Part shown: piece by piece, positions 25,517 through 33,745 of the stretch
Numbering within the stretch: position 1 is the stretch's first letter
How the letters are laid out: the number at the start of each line of letters is the position of its first letter
Position numbers and translations under genes: made by a program
The notes under the pieces: model-generated
What the model saw: the letters and a program-made list of their open reading frames with translations, nothing else
Databases searched by the model: none
What the model was told of the DNA's origin: nothing
NCBI GenBank assembly: GCA_035527275.1
Contig: DATLBA010000139.1
Coordinates: 1 to 43,357, forward strand
Direction of reading: 5' to 3'
Length of the DNA: 43,357 bases
From: DATLBA01 sp035527275
GTDB taxonomy: Bacteria > Planctomycetota > Phycisphaerae > FEN-1346

Positions 25517-25558
25517 GTAGCGCGGGGGTTTATCCACCGCGCTATCCCCCATTTGGGG
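25517..25558. repeat. hairpin element, second copy
   Basis: TAGCGCGG (25518-25525) and CCGCGCTA (25537-25544) form an 8-bp stem around an 11-base loop, followed by CCCATTTGGGG (25548-25558). It shares GTAGCGCGGG and CCCATTTGGGG with the element at 23994-24078, in reversed order. It lies between the convergent HD-GYP and DUF362 genes and may also help terminate transcription. Confidence 0.55.
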
Positions 25559-25621
25559 CGACGCCAAGTTGACAAAGTAGCGATGGGCCGTGGCGGGGCC
25601 AGGCCGCAAATCAAAAATCTC

Positions 25622-26737
25622 CTAGCCCATGTCCACCTCGACCAGGTCGATGCGGTCCGGGTCGGCATTGCCGAGACCGATGGCCTGGCCGTGGGCGACC
25701 ATCTGCCGGGCCGCGGTCATCGGCCACTCCTTCTCGAGCGCCTCGTGGCGGCGGGTCTCCAGGATCCGCACCCCGACGGCCGTCACCGCCACAGGGTCGG
25801 TCCCCACGATCAGGCCGCGATAATCCCAGCGATACTCCTCGTTATCCGCCGGCCCGGCCGCAAACAGCGGCCTCACCGCGTCCACGATGCAAAGCCGCGT
25901 CTTTGACCGCAGCGGCTCAAGCGCGTTCAGTTCCGGCAGGCTGCGAGGCATCCGGTCCGGCTCCCAGCCGTGGTAAGCGGCCGGGTTGTTGACGCTGCCC
26001 AGGTGGTTCTTCATGGCGGCTGAGATGCCTTCGTTGAAATGGCACTTCAGAACCGACACGTTGACAATGGCGGTCGCGTGGTCCGTGTAAAGCCGACGCA
26101 GGCGCGTCCCCAGTTTAGTGGAGGGCAGCGTGAACGGCTCGGAAAGGTCCATGTACGGCTCCGGCATCCGCCGGTCCACGACGAGCATCTTCTCCGGACT
26201 GACACCCGCCTGGACCGCCAGTTGCTCCGTGACGGCGTCGTTTATCTCCGTGTGGCTGTGAAGCGTAGGGCGGCCGATGGAATTGTGTTTGACGGCGACG
26301 AAGTCGCCTTCGCGGCCGACCTTCAGCCAGGCGTCCTTTTCCGCCGCGGCGCCGAAGAGTTCCAGAAGGGCCCGGTCAAGCATCTGGCGGATGATGGGCG
26401 GGTTGACCCGGTAGCCCCTGATGAGGACCTCCGGATGGGTGACGATGACGACGCGGCTCCGGGGGAGCGCCGGGGCCGGCCCTTCGGCCGGTTCTGCCGC
26501 TGATTCTTCAGCCGGTTCCTCGGCCAGAGAACGGCGAGTCGCCGCAGCGCCAACGGCCGCCGTCGCCGCCGCGCCTGCCGCCGCCATCTCCAAAAAAGCG
26601 CGCCGCGTCATGCCGCGCACTGCGGCGCGGTGCTTGCGCTGTGCCTCTCGGCGCGCAAAGTCCGCGCAAATCTCCTCGAGCGTCATGTGGCCCGGCGGAA
26701 CACCGCAGGGCAGCGAATCTTCATCGGCCTTCGGCAT
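25622..26737 (-). CDS. DUF362 protein with twin-arginine signal
   Basis: A 371-residue protein. After about 40 charged residues comes a twin-arginine export signal, MTRRAFLEMAAAGAAATAAV, so the folded protein should cross the membrane by the Tat pathway, often a sign of a bound cofactor. The body matches DUF362-type proteins: SRVVIVTHPEVL, VNPPIIRQMLDRALLELFG, IVNVSVLKCHFNEGISAAMKN and the late TDPVAVTAVGVRIL block. No ferredoxin-type cysteine cluster is present. The function of the family is unclear. ATG 26737 follows GGAGGG at 7 bases; an ATG five codons earlier lies inside that ribosome site. A promoter is at 26765-26794. The LysM gene upstream ends in a terminator, so this is a separate unit. 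Confidence 0.83.
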   Translation of the reverse strand: MPKADEDSLPCGVPPGHMTLEEICADFARREAQRKHRAAVRGMTRRAFLEMAAAGAAATAAVGAAATRRSLAEEPAEESAAEPAEGPAPALPRSRVVIVTHPEVLIRGYRVNPPIIRQMLDRALLELFGAAAEKDAWLKVGREGDFVAVKHNSIGRPTLHSHTEINDAVTEQLAVQAGVSPEKMLVVDRRMPEPYMDLSEPFTLPSTKLGTRLRRLYTDHATAIVNVSVLKCHFNEGISAAMKNHLGSVNNPAAYHGWEPDRMPRSLPELNALEPLRSKTRLCIVDAVRPLFAAGPADNEEYRWDYRGLIVGTDPVAVTAVGVRILETRRHEALEKEWPMTAARQMVAHGQAIGLGNADPDRIDLVEVDMG

Positions 26738-26764
26738 ATCGGCTCCCTCCACGACGAGGACCCC

Positions 26765-26794
26765 ATTCTAAGGGACGCACCAAGGCGGAATCAA
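26765..26794 (-). promoter_or_regulatory. promoter of the DUF362 gene
   Basis: On the minus strand: -35 TTGATT (26789-26794), 18-base spacer, -10 TAGAAT (26765-26770). It lies right after the terminator of the LysM gene and about 28 bases before the DUF362 ATG, which is a consistent layout. Confidence 0.55.
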
Positions 26795-26796
26795 TT

Positions 26797-26830
26797 CAAA
26801 GAAACGCCCCGGCGCTGCCGCGCCGGGGCG
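26797..26830 (-). terminator. Rho-independent terminator of the LysM gene
   Basis: A 10-bp perfect stem, CGCCCCGGCG and CGCCGGGGCG (26805-26814 and 26821-26830), with a 6-base loop; on the minus strand it is followed by TTTCTTTG. It begins 31 bases after the LysM-gene stop. Confidence 0.8.
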
Positions 26831-26860
26831 TGCGGAACTCACAGTGTCTCGAACGCCCGC

Positions 26861-27229
26861 TTACTTCGGCGGGATGGTCAGGACCGTGCCGATGGGAATA
26901 TCGTACACGTCGCGGATTTTGTCCTTATTGGCCTCGTGGATCTTCGTCCAGAGTTTGCCGTCGCCGTAGAACCGCCGCGCCAGCGTATAGAGCGTATCGC
27001 CGGGCTTCATCGTATAGGTTTGCTGCGTCGGCGCCGGAGGCGCGGGCTCCGAAGGCTCGGCCGGCGCCGAAGGCACCTTTTCCACGACGACCGCCGGCTC
27101 GCGCTCGACCGGCTGATCGGTTACCAGTTCCTCCAGGTCCACCTGCGGGACGTCATCGCGCGTCTTCTGCTCACACCCGAACGCCACCAATACCGAAACC
27201 GCCGCCACAAGAATCGTCCGTGCCCGCAT
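26861..27229 (-). CDS. LysM-domain lipoprotein
   Basis: A 122-residue envelope protein. The lipoprotein signal ends at Cys19 (LVAFGC). A Pro/Ala/Glu-rich spacer (about 25-68) leads to one LysM domain (about 70-120: YTMKPGDTLYTLARRFYGDGKLWTKI...IPIGTVLTIP), which binds peptidoglycan glycan chains. It probably tethers the membrane to the cell wall or is an accessory to a larger envelope machine. GAAGGAG lies 6 bases before the ATG and a strong terminator follows. It lies downstream of the CDP-alcohol phosphotransferase gene on the same strand (116-base gap). Confidence 0.92.
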   Translation of the reverse strand: MRARTILVAAVSVLVAFGCEQKTRDDVPQVDLEELVTDQPVEREPAVVVEKVPSAPAEPSEPAPPAPTQQTYTMKPGDTLYTLARRFYGDGKLWTKIHEANKDKIRDVYDIPIGTVLTIPPK

Positions 27230-27345
27230 CGGTCACTCCTTCGCCATGCCTGATTGCTTCCCCCGCCAACGTCTCACCGGCTGGACATTCTCACGCCCCA
27301 GCCCCGCCCATCTCCCCGGCCAGTTTACCGCCTCGCCGCCCGAAG

Positions 27346-28149
27346 TCAAGCGCCGACCGTGCCGCTCAATAGCGTTCGAAGCGGGTCCACTTCCGGAACC
27401 TCCCAGAAGACGAGCATGGCGATGACGGCGGCGGCGTGCAGGTCGAAGGGAACGCTCCCGCGCTTCCATCGCCAAAGCACGAGGCCCGAAAGGCCGGTCG
27501 GCCCGGCGGGAGCGTCCGTCGCGGCCGCCTCGCCGCCGGAGGGCAGCGCACCTCCGCGCGCAGCGCGCCAAACCCTGTGCCCCACCGTCGCGAGCGGCCA
27601 GATCCCCAGAATCCAGACCGCCGTCGTCAGATGGCCGAACGCCACGCCCAACAGCACCGCGGCCACCCGCTCGCCGCGCTGCCAGAAGCCGCCCCCGCAC
27701 CAAGACATCTCCGCTTCGGCCCGGGCACGGACATAACTGGTAAGATAGGCCCACAGAAGGCCCAGACCGGCCAGCAGCGCCAGCGTCAGGTTCGGCGGCG
27801 TCCCTGGTGGTGCGTCCGGCCGGGCCACGAAATAGGCCGCCGCCCCCAGATACAGGGCCGTGTCGCTCACCCGGTCGCACACCGAGTCGAGGACGGCCCC
27901 GAACCGGCTCTCCAGGCGGCCCAACTTGGCCACCAGCCCATCGAGGAGGTCACAGGCCCCGGCGGCGACGATGAAGCCGGCCGCCATCGGCCACCAGGCC
28001 CGCCCGGCCGCAATCGCCACACCCGCCCCCACCGTAAGGAGCGCCCCCGCAACCGTCACGTGGTTCGGCCGGACACCGACCCGAAGCAGGCCCCGGGCAA
28101 CTCCGCGGCCCAGCAAGAGAAACAGACGCCCTATGTGCTCGGAAACCAT
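27346..28149 (-). CDS. CDP-alcohol phosphatidyltransferase, possibly phosphatidylinositol-phosphate synthase
   Basis: An integral membrane enzyme of about 267 residues. The family motif D-x2-D-G-x2-A-(R)-x8-G-x3-D-x3-D is complete from Asp67 to Asp92 (CDLLDGLVAK...FGAVLDSVCD), with Lys75 in place of the usual Arg. It moves a phosphatidyl group from CDP-diacylglycerol, or a related lipid, to an alcohol. The gene upstream on the same strand (stop at 28204) makes inositol 3-phosphate, which suggests inositol phosphate as acceptor, as in actinobacterial PIP synthase. Several membrane helices follow the motif, separated by a polar loop about 185-215. The start is uncertain: ATG 28149 gives a family-like N-terminus; ATG 28179 is also possible; neither has a clear ribosome site, consistent with translational coupling. 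Confidence 0.85.
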   Translation of the reverse strand: MVSEHIGRLFLLLGRGVARGLLRVGVRPNHVTVAGALLTVGAGVAIAAGRAWWPMAAGFIVAAGACDLLDGLVAKLGRLESRFGAVLDSVCDRVSDTALYLGAAAYFVARPDAPPGTPPNLTLALLAGLGLLWAYLTSYVRARAEAEMSWCGGGFWQRGERVAAVLLGVAFGHLTTAVWILGIWPLATVGHRVWRAARGGALPSGGEAAATDAPAGPTGLSGLVLWRWKRGSVPFDLHAAAVIAMLVFWEVPEVDPLRTLLSGTVGA

Positions 28150-28203
28150 TGGCGCAAAACAGATGACAGGGCAAAACATTCCGCAGCGCAGCGCCGATGC
28201 CGC

Positions 28204-29313
28204 CTATCGCTCGCGCTTGCCCGCAATGAACTCGTCCACGTGTGCTCGGGCCTCGGTGTCGCTCATCTGCTCCGGGGGATGCTTCATCAGATAGGCCGAC
28301 GTGCTGGTCAGCGGGCCGGCGATTCCCCGGTCGCGGGCCAGGCGGCAGCAGCGGACCGCATCAATGGCCACGCCCGCGCTGTTCGGCGAATCCTCCACGC
28401 TCAGGCGGAGTTCCAGATTGAGCGGCACGCCGGCGAAACCGCGACCCTCCATCCGCAGGAAACAGACCTTGTTGTCCCGCTGCCACGGGACGTAGTCGGC
28501 CGGCCCGATATGGATCTGCTCGTCCGGCAACCTGTCCTCGCCCAACTCTGCCTGAACGGCTTCGGTTTTCGAGATCTTCTTGCTCCTGAGGCGCTCGCGC
28601 TCGAGCATGTTCAGAAAGTCCGTGTTGCCGCCCATGTTCAACTGGTAGGTGGCGTCCAGGACCGCGCCGCGGTCGCGAAACAGGCGCACCAGGGTCCGAT
28701 GCACAATCGTAGCGCCGACCTGGGCCTTGACGTCGTCGCCGACGATGGGAATGCCGGCCCGCGTGAAGCGTTTCGCCCAAGCCTTATCGCTGACGATGAA
28801 GACGGGCATGCAGTTCACCAGGCTGACGCCGGCGGCCAGGCAGGCCTCGGCATAGCACTCGACCGCCTTCTGCGAGCCGACGGGGAGGTAATTGAGGAGG
28901 ATTTCCGCCGCGGATTCCCTGAGGGCTGCCGCCACGTCCACCGGCGCCTTCTTGGCCGGCACAAACCGCCGATTCTCCGGGAATTCGGCCATGTGGCCCG
29001 GGTAGCCGTCCAAAATCGGCCCCATCCGGACCGTCACGCCGGTCGGCTCCAGGTCCGAAATCCGCTTCGTGCAGTTCGGAGGGGCGAATACGGCCTCTTC
29101 GAGGGGCCTGCCGACCTTCCGCTCGTCGATATCAAACGCGCAAACGCACGCGATGTCTCCCGGTAGATACCCCCCGAGGTCATAGTGCATCAGGCCGAGT
29201 GTCTCGCGGACGCCCTCCAACGCGAGACGCCGGCGGTAGTAGGCGATGCCCTGAAACAGGCTGGAGGCACAGTTCCCCACCCCGGCAACCGCTACCCGGA
29301 TCGGTTCACCCAT
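28204..29313 (-). CDS. ino1: inositol-3-phosphate synthase
   Basis: This enzyme converts glucose 6-phosphate to 1D-myo-inositol 3-phosphate, using NAD as an internal redox cofactor. The 369-residue length fits the short prokaryotic form. The N-terminal AVAGVGNCASSLFQGI is the NAD-binding loop; AFDIDERKVGRPL, ILLNYLPVGSQKAVECYAEA, VSLVNCMPVFIV, GIPIVGDDVKAQVGATI and LNMGGNTDFLNM are family signatures, and the late blocks around NLELRLSVEDSPNSAGV are also typical. ATG 29313 was chosen over an earlier start at 29427 because GAGGG lies 7 bases upstream and family proteins start just before the NAD motif. A TTGACA promoter lies 105-133 bases upstream. The CDP-alcohol phosphotransferase gene follows. 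Confidence 0.95.
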   Translation of the reverse strand: MGEPIRVAVAGVGNCASSLFQGIAYYRRRLALEGVRETLGLMHYDLGGYLPGDIACVCAFDIDERKVGRPLEEAVFAPPNCTKRISDLEPTGVTVRMGPILDGYPGHMAEFPENRRFVPAKKAPVDVAAALRESAAEILLNYLPVGSQKAVECYAEACLAAGVSLVNCMPVFIVSDKAWAKRFTRAGIPIVGDDVKAQVGATIVHRTLVRLFRDRGAVLDATYQLNMGGNTDFLNMLERERLRSKKISKTEAVQAELGEDRLPDEQIHIGPADYVPWQRDNKVCFLRMEGRGFAGVPLNLELRLSVEDSPNSAGVAIDAVRCCRLARDRGIAGPLTSTSAYLMKHPPEQMSDTEARAHVDEFIAGKRER

Positions 29314-29417
29314 CGGCCCACCCTCTTGGTTCGCGTGGTTCCGCATGAGTTGGCCCCGTTCCTGTCCAATCCCGAGGCACATCGGGGCGGGACCGACCCT
29401 CCGACAAGAGAATGCAA

Positions 29418-29446
29418 CAGATACCACCCTTCCAAGAAGGTGTCAA
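29418..29446 (-). promoter_or_regulatory. promoter of ino1
   Basis: On the minus strand: perfect -35 TTGACA (29441-29446), 17-base spacer ending in TGG, and -10 TATCTG (29418-29423), which has an extended TG element in front. Transcription would start about 100 bases before the ino1 ATG. Confidence 0.55.
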
Positions 29447-29513
29447 CGGCAAAACACAACCCATCCTTCCGAGGGTGTGACCATGGATTATAGCGCGAGG
29501 TGGCGGCGCGCCC

Positions 29514-29560
29514 TTTTTCTCCACAGGCTTTCCACCGCACCTTGAAAATGTGGAGAAAAA
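29514..29560. promoter_or_regulatory. DnaA-box-like inverted repeat upstream of dnaA, candidate origin or autoregulatory site
   Basis: A perfect 12-base inverted repeat, TTTTTCTCCACA (29514-29525) and TGTGGAGAAAAA (29549-29560), separated by 23 bases. Each arm contains TTCTCCACA, one mismatch from the DnaA box TTATCCACA. A third, weaker box, TTTCCACCG, lies between at 29529-29537. A/T-rich tracts follow at 29557-29565 and 29640-29657. It lies about 200 bases before dnaA and between divergent genes, a usual place for oriC or for autoregulation by DnaA. Confidence 0.6.
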
Positions 29561-29759
29561 ATTTCGCCCCGCCGCTAGGTTCCTAACTCCCCGTCCGAAA
29601 CCGTCTTCCATCTCAACCCGGGCTGAAGGAAAGCTGAATCCAAAATTTTTACTTTCCAGGCGCGCACGACGCGCTTACGATGCCCTTCATCGGACGCGCG
29701 CCGGTTCCCGCTGGAAGCCCTTCACCGGCAACCGGTTTCGTGGGGAATAGAAACTCAAA

Positions 29760-31211
29760 ATGCCGCGCCAAGCGTGGGGACCTTCTGTGGCGCCGCTTCA
29801 GCATACACTGACCGACGATATCATCTCCGACCTGCAAGCCGCCATCGGTGCCGAACGATGGCGCCTCTGGTTCGACCATTCCGCCCAAATCCACGTGGCG
29901 CCCGACGAGGTCAAAGTCGGCGTCGCCAACCTCTTCATCAGCGACTATCTGAAAGGCCATTTCGCCGGCCAACTGGCCGACGCAGTGCGATCCCGCCTCG
30001 GCCGCGACCTGCCGATCACGTTTCGCGTCCAGCCCGACCTCTTCCAGAAACGCCGCAACCAGAACCTCGAAGACGAAGCCGACGCGACCGACCAACTGGC
30101 CCCGGCGGGGCTGGCCGAACCAGAGAAACCCGTCCGACAAGAGTCCTGCGCGGCGGTCCCTCCCTCCCAGCCGCGATTCACCCTCGAGAACTTCGTCGTG
30201 GGCCCGTGCAACCAGATGGCCTACGCTTCGGCCCGCTCCGCCGTGGCTACCCCGGGCCGGGATTTTCATCCCCTTTTCATCCACGGGGCCTGCGGTCTGG
30301 GTAAAACGCACCTCCTGCACGGCATTCTGCACGTCCTTGAGGGCCGCCGGGACCTGCGGGTGATGTGCCTGTCGGCCGAGCAGTTCACCAACCGCTACCT
30401 GGCCGGCATGCGGACCGGCCGCCTCGACGCTTTCCGCTACCGATACCGGAATCTCGACGTTCTGGCCATCGACGACGTCCACTTCCTGGCGGGCAAGCGG
30501 GCGACGCAAGAGGAGTTCCTGCATACGTTTAACGAATTCGACGGCCAGGGACGCCTCGTCATCATGGCTTCCGACGCCCATCCGCGCCAGATCGAGGCCA
30601 TCCAGGACCGCCTGATCAGCCGTTGGGTCGCCGGGCTCGTCGTGCACCTCTCGGCCCCCGATTTCGAGACGCGGCGGCGGATTCTCCACAGCAAAGCCCT
30701 CCAGATGGGCCGCCCGATAGCCGACGAGGTCCTCTCCCTCGTCGCCGACACCGTCCAGGGCAGCGTCCGCGACCTCGAAGGGGCCCTGATGCGAATCATC
30801 GCCTACGCGGCCCTGTTGAAGCAGCCCGTCACGACCGTCCTGGCGCGGCAGGCGCTCGCCGACTTCGTGGTCACCCGGCCGCCGCGCGCCGATCTGCGGG
30901 CCATTGAAGCCGAAGTCACCGACTTCTTCGGCGTCAGCGTTGCCGACGTCCACAGCGCGCGGAAATCGCGTCTCATTTCCCTCGCCCGCCAGGTCACGAT
31001 GGTTCTCGCGCGGGAACTGACGGACCTCAGTTACGCCGAAATCGCCCGCCTGATGGGGGGCAAAAACCACACCACCGTCATCGCCGCCTGCCGCAAGTGG
31101 CGAGAACTCCTCAAAAACAAAGCCAACGTCTCCTGGACCGACAAGACCGACCAGCGAAGCCTCAGCGCCGAAGCACTCCTGGCCCACTTGAAAGAACGCA
31201 TCCGCCGGTAA
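29760..31211 (+). CDS. dnaA: chromosomal replication initiator protein DnaA
   Basis: DnaA binds DnaA boxes at oriC and opens the duplex for helicase loading. The 483-residue protein shows domain I at about 15-95 (DLQAAIGAERWRLWF), a short linker, the AAA+ domain from about 138 with Walker A GACGLGKT (176-183), Walker B VLAIDDVHFL, sensor motifs, and domain IV with the signature LSYAEIARLMGGKNHTTV near the C-terminus. GGKNHTTV, in place of the more common GGRDHTTV, still has the DNA-contacting residues. No dnaN, recF or gyrB follows; a phosphohexomutase gene does. ATG 29760 is the first start in frame, with a distant GGGGA; a GTG 9 codons on is an alternative. Box-like repeats lie upstream. 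Confidence 0.96.
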   Translation: MPRQAWGPSVAPLQHTLTDDIISDLQAAIGAERWRLWFDHSAQIHVAPDEVKVGVANLFISDYLKGHFAGQLADAVRSRLGRDLPITFRVQPDLFQKRRNQNLEDEADATDQLAPAGLAEPEKPVRQESCAAVPPSQPRFTLENFVVGPCNQMAYASARSAVATPGRDFHPLFIHGACGLGKTHLLHGILHVLEGRRDLRVMCLSAEQFTNRYLAGMRTGRLDAFRYRYRNLDVLAIDDVHFLAGKRATQEEFLHTFNEFDGQGRLVIMASDAHPRQIEAIQDRLISRWVAGLVVHLSAPDFETRRRILHSKALQMGRPIADEVLSLVADTVQGSVRDLEGALMRIIAYAALLKQPVTTVLARQALADFVVTRPPRADLRAIEAEVTDFFGVSVADVHSARKSRLISLARQVTMVLARELTDLSYAEIARLMGGKNHTTVIAACRKWRELLKNKANVSWTDKTDQRSLSAEALLAHLKERIRR

Positions 31212-31284
31212 TCGTCCGCTTTTTGCTTGCCCGCGCCCCGCCGCTCGGATAACGTAGCGGCTCCGGCAATCAACCGGGCGCCCT

Positions 31285-32640
31285 ATGCCTCAACTCATCG
31301 TCAGTATCTCAGGGATTCGCGGCATCGTCGGCGACGGACTCGGCCCGGCCGAGGCCCGGGCCTTCGGTCTGGCGTTCGGCACCCATCTTGGCGGCCCCGA
31401 GGGCGGCGGGGTGGTCCTCGGACGCGACACGCGGCCGAGTGGTCCCATGCTCGCCGAGGCCCTCAAGGAGGGGTTCCTTCGGGCTGGCTGCCGCGCCCTC
31501 GACGTCGGCGTCCTCTCGACGCCCGGCGTCGCCGTGGCGGTCCGCCACCTGGGGGCCGGCGGCGGCGCCGTCGTCACCGCCAGCCACAACCCCGCCGCAT
31601 ACAACGGCATCAAACTGCTTTCCTCCAGCGGCCGCGCCCTCAGCCGCGAGGACGGCCGGGCCGTCCGCGACCGCTTCCAGCGCAGGGCCTTCACGGAGGT
31701 CTCGCCGGACGCCATCGGCCGGGGGGAAACCGTCTTGGACGCCGCTCGCATCCACGTGGAACGCGTTTTAGCGGTCGTGGATGCCGAGCGAATCCGCGGC
31801 CGCCGCTTTCGCGTCGCCCTCGACCCCGTCAACGGGGCAGGCGGAGCCGAGATGGTCCGCCTCCTGGAAAGCCTCGGCTGCCGGGTCCACGCCATAAACG
31901 TTGAGCCGACGGGCGAGTTCGGCAGAGGCCCCGAACCGACGCCTGAGAACCTGGCCGACCTCGCCGAGGCCGTGTGCCGCCACGGGGCCGCCGTCGGCTT
32001 CGCCCTCGATCCCGACGCGGACCGCCTCAGCCTGGTGGACGAAACCGGTCGCCCCGTCGGTGAGGAATACACGCTGGCGCTGGTCTGCCGCCACCGCCTC
32101 AGCCAGGAGCGCGGCCCCCTCGCCGCCAACCTTTCAACGTCGCGTATGCTGGACGAGGTCGCCGAGGCGGCCGGCGTCACGCTTTACCGCACCCCCGTCG
32201 GCGAACTGAACGTGGCCGAGGCGATCGAGCGCGAAGGCTGCCTCATCGGCGGCGAAGGCAACGGCGGTGTCATCGATCCCCGCGTCTGCCCCGTCCGAGA
32301 CGGCCTCGTCGGGGCCGCGCTGGTCCTCGAGATGATGGCCACTTCCGGCAGGCCCTTGAGTGAACATTGCAGCGACCTGCCCGTCTATACGATGGTCAAG
32401 GAGAAGGCTCCGCTTGGTGACGCGGAGGCGTCCGAGGTGCTGGAAGCCGTTCGCCGCCGCTTCCCCGACGCCCGCCTCGACGAGCGAGACGGCGTGTACC
32501 TGGCGTGGGAGGACGGCTGGCTTCACGTTCGGGCCTCCAACACCGAGCCGATCCTCCGAATCATCGCCGAGGCAACCGAAGAGCATACGGCCCGGTCCCG
32601 GGTCCGCGAGGTCATGAACCTCGCACGACCCCCGGGATAG
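31285..32640 (+). CDS. phosphohexomutase (phosphoglucomutase/phosphomannomutase/GlmM family)
   Basis: A 451-residue alpha-D-phosphohexomutase that moves phosphate between C1 and C6 (or the amine sugar equivalent). The four signature loops are intact: phosphoserine Ser100 in VVTASHNPAAYNGIK, the Mg2+ loop DPDADRLS (242-249), the sugar loop GEGNGGVI, and the phosphate loop RASNTEPILRI near the end. The sequence SISGIRGIVGDGL at the start is closer to GlmM/ManB-like proteins than to glucose-specific Pgm. Whether the substrate is glucosamine 6-phosphate, mannose 6-phosphate or both is not visible. The gene follows dnaA by 73 bases on the same strand. Confidence 0.92.
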   Translation: MPQLIVSISGIRGIVGDGLGPAEARAFGLAFGTHLGGPEGGGVVLGRDTRPSGPMLAEALKEGFLRAGCRALDVGVLSTPGVAVAVRHLGAGGGAVVTASHNPAAYNGIKLLSSSGRALSREDGRAVRDRFQRRAFTEVSPDAIGRGETVLDAARIHVERVLAVVDAERIRGRRFRVALDPVNGAGGAEMVRLLESLGCRVHAINVEPTGEFGRGPEPTPENLADLAEAVCRHGAAVGFALDPDADRLSLVDETGRPVGEEYTLALVCRHRLSQERGPLAANLSTSRMLDEVAEAAGVTLYRTPVGELNVAEAIEREGCLIGGEGNGGVIDPRVCPVRDGLVGAALVLEMMATSGRPLSEHCSDLPVYTMVKEKAPLGDAEASEVLEAVRRRFPDARLDERDGVYLAWEDGWLHVRASNTEPILRIIAEATEEHTARSRVREVMNLARPPG

Positions 32641-32743
32641 AATTTTTTCCTGTTTTCAGGGCCCCATTTTCCCGTAAAATAGGGTGAACTCATGGCTCGG
32701 CGGTGAGCCGATGCCTCCTCTGCGCTAGGAAAGGAGAAGTACA

Positions 32744-33430
32744 ATGATGAAACGCGTCATCTTTATCGGTCTGGGCCTGTCGATCATGTTGTTTGCTTCT
32801 GCCGCATGGGCGGAGGAGGGCCTCTGGGACAACGAAAAGGAGGCGGGCGAAAAAACCGACGATGCCGACGCGGGCGAGTCGGCCGCTCCCGAAGAACCAC
32901 CTGTTGATCTGGAAGCCGTTCTTTCGCCTGAGCAGTATCAGCGCGCCATCAAGCCGATTCTCGCCCAGACCGAGAAGGCCGAGAAGGTCCTCAAACTCTG
33001 CGAAAAGGAGATGGCCAAACCCGACAAAACCCGCAACGAGGAGCGCGCCATCGGACACAAGGACCGCGCCGCACGCTTCTATCTCGCCGCTTCGCTCCAG
33101 GCCCGCAAGAGCAAGAACTACGTCCGCGAAGCCGAACACAAGGCCGCCATCCAGAAGCAGTTCGAAGAGCCCCTCCAGGCCAAGGCAATCGCTATTTATC
33201 TCGAACTGGCCAAAACCTACATGGATCAGCGAAACGTCCGCAAAGGCGTCTCCTATTACAAACAGGTCCTGAAGATTGACCCGAAGAACCCGACCGCAAC
33301 CGAGGAACTCAAAAAAATCGAGGAGGTCCTGAAAGAGGCCCAGCGGAAAAAAGCCCAGGAAAAGACTGTCGGTGGCGGCGGACGCGACGACAAGGACGAC
33401 AGGGACGACGACTTTGACCCCCTCAAGTAG
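32744..33430 (+). CDS. secreted helical protein with TPR-like repeat
   Basis: A 228-residue protein with a clear signal peptide (hydrophobic 5-20, cleavage after AWA at about 23). An acidic linker (25-55) is followed by helices; about 145-180 (AIAIYLELAKTYMDQRNVRKGVSYYKQVLKIDP) looks like one or two tetratricopeptide repeats, and the tail is rich in Lys/Asp/Gly. It is unlike any family I can name; TPR proteins usually act as scaffolds. AGGAG precedes the ATG, and the leader has a TAAAAT box near 32675 with TTTTCA upstream that may be its promoter. Confidence 0.8.
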   Translation: MMKRVIFIGLGLSIMLFASAAWAEEGLWDNEKEAGEKTDDADAGESAAPEEPPVDLEAVLSPEQYQRAIKPILAQTEKAEKVLKLCEKEMAKPDKTRNEERAIGHKDRAARFYLAASLQARKSKNYVREAEHKAAIQKQFEEPLQAKAIAIYLELAKTYMDQRNVRKGVSYYKQVLKIDPKNPTATEELKKIEEVLKEAQRKKAQEKTVGGGGRDDKDDRDDDFDPLK

Positions 33431-33745
33431 AAGGGTGCTCCGCTAGACCAAAGGATGGGGCGGTGCGCGGCCACCCCACCTGATGGCGCCGAGACGGCAT
33501 CCCGCCCTCTTTGCCGCCCGGCGAACGCCAGGAGGCCCTTTTTCCGGCCCGACACTGCGGCCATCGTGACATTATCGGACGCTTGGGGCGCATTCCCTCC
33601 CTCTTTCCCACTTTAACAATGTGAAATTTTCAAGTTGACCTCGCACCTCGTCCGATAGAAAATATGGGAAGATAGGGAGAATGGGCAAGCTGCCGCCTAT
33701 TCTGGAGAGCCCAGTCAACGAGGGGAACGAGCGAGGGAAAGTGCC
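33431..33745. other. 315-base intergenic region with promoter
   Basis: It lies between the secreted helical protein and the HTH-REC gene. The first 170 bases show no gene; an imperfect GGGGCGG/CCACCCC hairpin near 33458-33478 might end the upstream transcript. The second part holds the TTGACC/GAAAAT promoter at 33635-33663 and, just before it, the near-palindrome TGAAATTTTCA. Confidence 0.4.
33635..33663 (+). promoter_or_regulatory. promoter of the signalling cassette
   Basis: -35 TTGACC (33635-33640), 17-base spacer, -10 GAAAAT (33658-33663). Transcription would start about 75 bases before the ATG at 33746. The word TGAAATTTTCA directly upstream could be an operator. Confidence 0.5.
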
